Assembly: GCA_018894105.1 (NCBI GenBank)
Contig: CM032122.1
Coordinates: 34,565,404-34,629,403 of the forward strand
Direction: 5' to 3'
Source of the DNA: Jacaranda mimosifolia
Taxonomy: Eukaryota > Streptophyta > Magnoliopsida > Lamiales > Bignoniaceae
DNA length: 64,000 bases
How positions within the stretch are numbered: position 1 is the first letter of the stretch; each line of letters starts with the position of its first letter. Below are positions 62,148-64,000 of this stretch, piece after piece. Below the pieces are notes generated by a model. That model did no database searches, was not told the origin of the DNA, and saw nothing but the letters and a program-made list of their open reading frames with translations. The translations under genes were made by a program, and so were the position numbers.

Positions 62148-62580
62148 TATAATATTAGTGACAAAATAATAAGTGACAATAAAAATTATTAGTAATAACA
62201 TTCATTGAGTGACAATAGTTTTTATCTTGTCATTAATGATAATTTTTAAGTGATAAATTTTTTTACTTTGTCACAACACGACTAACTAATGATAAAAAAT
62301 TAATATTTTAAGTTCTTACCATTAACAATTAGTTACACTCTTATGGTGACAATAAATTGTTATTACTCATTATAATTTGTGACAAGATTTTTATTGTCAC
62401 CATAGGCGTGTCACTAATTGCTTATGATGACAAGTTTAACACTATTCTTGTCACTATTTAATTTATAAAAATTATTAAGGTGACAAAATTAAAATTTTTG
62501 TCACATAATATACATAATTAGTGACAATTTTTGCATTGTTACTTACTATTTTGTCATCAATTTATCTTTTTCTTGTAGTG
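62148..62580. mobile_element. CACTA (En/Spm) transposon end fragment
   Basis: The right boundary reads TTTTTCTTGTAGTG, the inverse of the canonical CACTACAAGAAAAA terminus. The preceding 430 bp carry about a dozen GTGACAA or TTGTCAC words in both orientations, the subterminal repeats expected of this superfamily. No left CACTA terminus is found nearby and there is no transposase, so this is a truncated or highly decayed copy. Confidence 0.7.
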
Positions 62581-62590
62581 AAATATCATA

Positions 62591-62730
62591 GTTTTGTTTG
62601 GTTGGATTGTTTTAAAATGTTTTCCAACTTTCAAAATAATACCAAATAGGGTGACACATTTCTCAATTTTACTTTTCAAAACACTCAATTTAATACCTAA
62701 TAACTTCTTACTCAAAACAACCAAACACCC
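62591..62730. mobile_element. Small fold-back MITE
   Basis: The left end GTTTTGTTTGGTTGGATTGT and the reverse-complemented right end GGGTGTTTGGTTGTTTTGAG are inverted repeats. It abuts the CACTA end and is about 140 bp long. The GTTTGGTT core resembles the MITEs at 13.6 and 19.3 kb. No clear target duplication. Confidence 0.4.
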
Positions 62731-62830
62731 TAAAGCCCCACCTATCCCTTTTTTTATACTCAATCTCTTACTTCATTCATTCATTTCTCACCCTCTCATC
62801 CTTTCATATATATGATGCTTGGAAATGAAG

Positions 62831-63780
62831 TTAAGATTCTATGTAGAAGTCAGCGAATTTGAAGAGTCCTTTACTCCGCATTTGTGTAGGGTTAGAGTTC
62901 TCAATGTTTTGCAAGTGAATTTTCGTGTCCCTTTTGACTTTGAGAGTCGGTATCTATAGTAATTAAATGCTTAGTGGATTTTGGCTCAATCTAAATATCT
63001 TTCTTAATGTGCTTTGATTAATTAGGCTCACTCGTCTTTTACTTATTATTTATTCAATTAGGTCATTTTTACTCAATTTTTACTTTTCTACCTTTAAGAA
63101 CTTAATTTGTCACATCATTAAGACCCCTATTTTCAATTTAAAAATTTAATTTTCATATTAAAAGTATTTCATCAGTTTTATTTTTAAGTTTACTTTGCCT
63201 TATTTCATTGGTTTTATTAAGTCTGAGCTAATCGTATTTTTCTCAAGGATAGTGGCGGTCAATCTTTGGGCAAGTGCTTGGCAGGCACTTGTTCTGGTGC
63301 CTGTGCCTGGATGTTGCCAGGTGGGGCACCCGTTTGGTCTCCCGACCGCTAGACGCTTGGATGCTCGGTTGCCGGGTGCCTACTTGGGCGCTTGGCTGTA
63401 TGGTCTTTTCTGAAGTATTCGAACTCTGGTAAATGTCTTCAGCGTTTGTTTTTTGGGCGAATGTAGCCGTTCAGGTGTCGATCAGTGATGAATGTAGTAG
63501 TTTGTCCCCTTTGGTAACATAGGCAGCTTTTTAGGCGAAGCTCAACGATTTTGGAAATTACTTAGGCCACGTTTGATGCCCCTGATTAGCCCCTACAAGA
63601 TAAGTTAATGTCATGTAATCTCACGTTTGATTTGCAACATGAATTTTTCGGGCCGCCCACTACTCAATCCATGGCCCACTACTGTACACATGATTGAACA
63701 CGATTACAATCGCTGGTGAGGGGCCGCTACTAGCTAATCTCCCGTTTTTCTCCAACCGGCCTTTTAGCCAGAATGACATA
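62831..63780. other. Non-coding stretch with a GC-rich patch
   Basis: No gene supported. A distinctly GC-rich patch spans about 63245-63415, with repeated GCTTGG and GGTGCC words. Segments near 63562-63595 (GGCCACGTTTGATGCCCCTG) and 63725-63765 (GGCCGGTTGGAGAAAAACGG on the minus strand) look like diverged inverted repeats of another MITE, low confidence. Confidence 0.4.
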
Positions 63781-63798
63781 GTTGACCTCCACTGCAAG

Positions 63799-64000
63799 GA
63801 ACATTTGACAAAAAAAAATCCTCTTCTAATAGTGAAAAATTATCTTCTGGTTCAGCAGAACCATGGAATGACGTAGGATGGATTTCTGCAGATGGTCCTG
63901 TTTCTACCTCAGGAACTGGGATGCCATTGGAAAGGGATTTTGACAATATAGATAGAGAGAGAGAAGCCAAATCAGCTGGTGAAGAGCAACAGCCATCAAC
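63799..64000 (+). CDS. Partial exon of an unidentified protein, cut by the window edge
   Basis: From a possible splice acceptor (ACTGCAAG ending at 63798) one plus-strand frame stays open to the end of the window. It reads DKKKSSSNSEKLSSGSAEPW, then NDVGWISADGPVSTSGTG and MPLERDFDNIDREREAKS. The acidic, Ser-rich composition and balanced codon use look like real coding sequence, unlike the flanking AT-rich DNA. I do not recognise the family. The gene would continue to the right; the upstream exons were not identified. Confidence 0.45.

Overview
The window is nuclear DNA of a flowering plant, most likely a eudicot. Its genes are split by many AT-rich introns, it carries a plant MIR159 precursor, tau-class GST, CDKD, DETOXIFICATION and DExH genes, and it is rich in plant MITEs, LTR remnants, a CACTA end and a Mutator-like element (MULE). 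The exact species cannot be read from the sequence. All spliced models below were built by hand from reading-frame continuity and GT/AG sites; no search or alignment was run.

Layout. 0-5 kb: a decayed Ty3/gypsy gag fragment and a probable solo LTR. 6.8-7.5 kb (-): a MIR159 locus with mature miRNA, star arm and a TATA box. 11.7-14 kb: a hAT-type MITE with an 8-bp target duplication and a second fold-back MITE. 14.6-17.5 kb (+): a predicted plastid protein of 250 aa. 18-19.1 kb (-): a tau glutathione S-transferase with a Tourist-like MITE in its only intron. 21.4-30.8 kb (+): a CDKD kinase (CDK7 type, 423 aa) whose last exon lies beyond a 6.3-kb intron. 31.7-34.7 kb (-): a MATE transporter of 491 aa. 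36.4-49.0 kb: a 12.6-kb MULE. 49.4-60.9 kb (+): a DExH3-like RNA helicase of 1191 aa in 19 exons. 62.1-62.7 kb: a CACTA end and a small MITE. The right edge cuts an unidentified coding exon.

The most unusual object is the MULE. It has a 10-bp target duplication and long degenerate inverted ends. It carries two convergent genes: a mudrA-type transposase (+), broken by a nonsense codon and a damaged splice acceptor, and a Ulp1/C48-type cysteine protease gene (-) that can be read through eight exons as an uninterrupted 803-aa frame. Each large non-coding compartment of the element holds its own tandem repeat (279, 124, 207, about 88 and 419 bp), all built around a recurrent TGTACTTCA-like word. 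The layout matches the Kaonashi type of ULP-carrying MULE.

The MULE landed in the second copy of a tandem duplication derived from organellar DNA containing trnH-GUG. The first copy preserves a paralogous empty site, which fixes the element boundaries. The host genes (miRNA, plastid protein, GST, CDK, transporter, helicase) are functionally unrelated and show no operon-like organisation.
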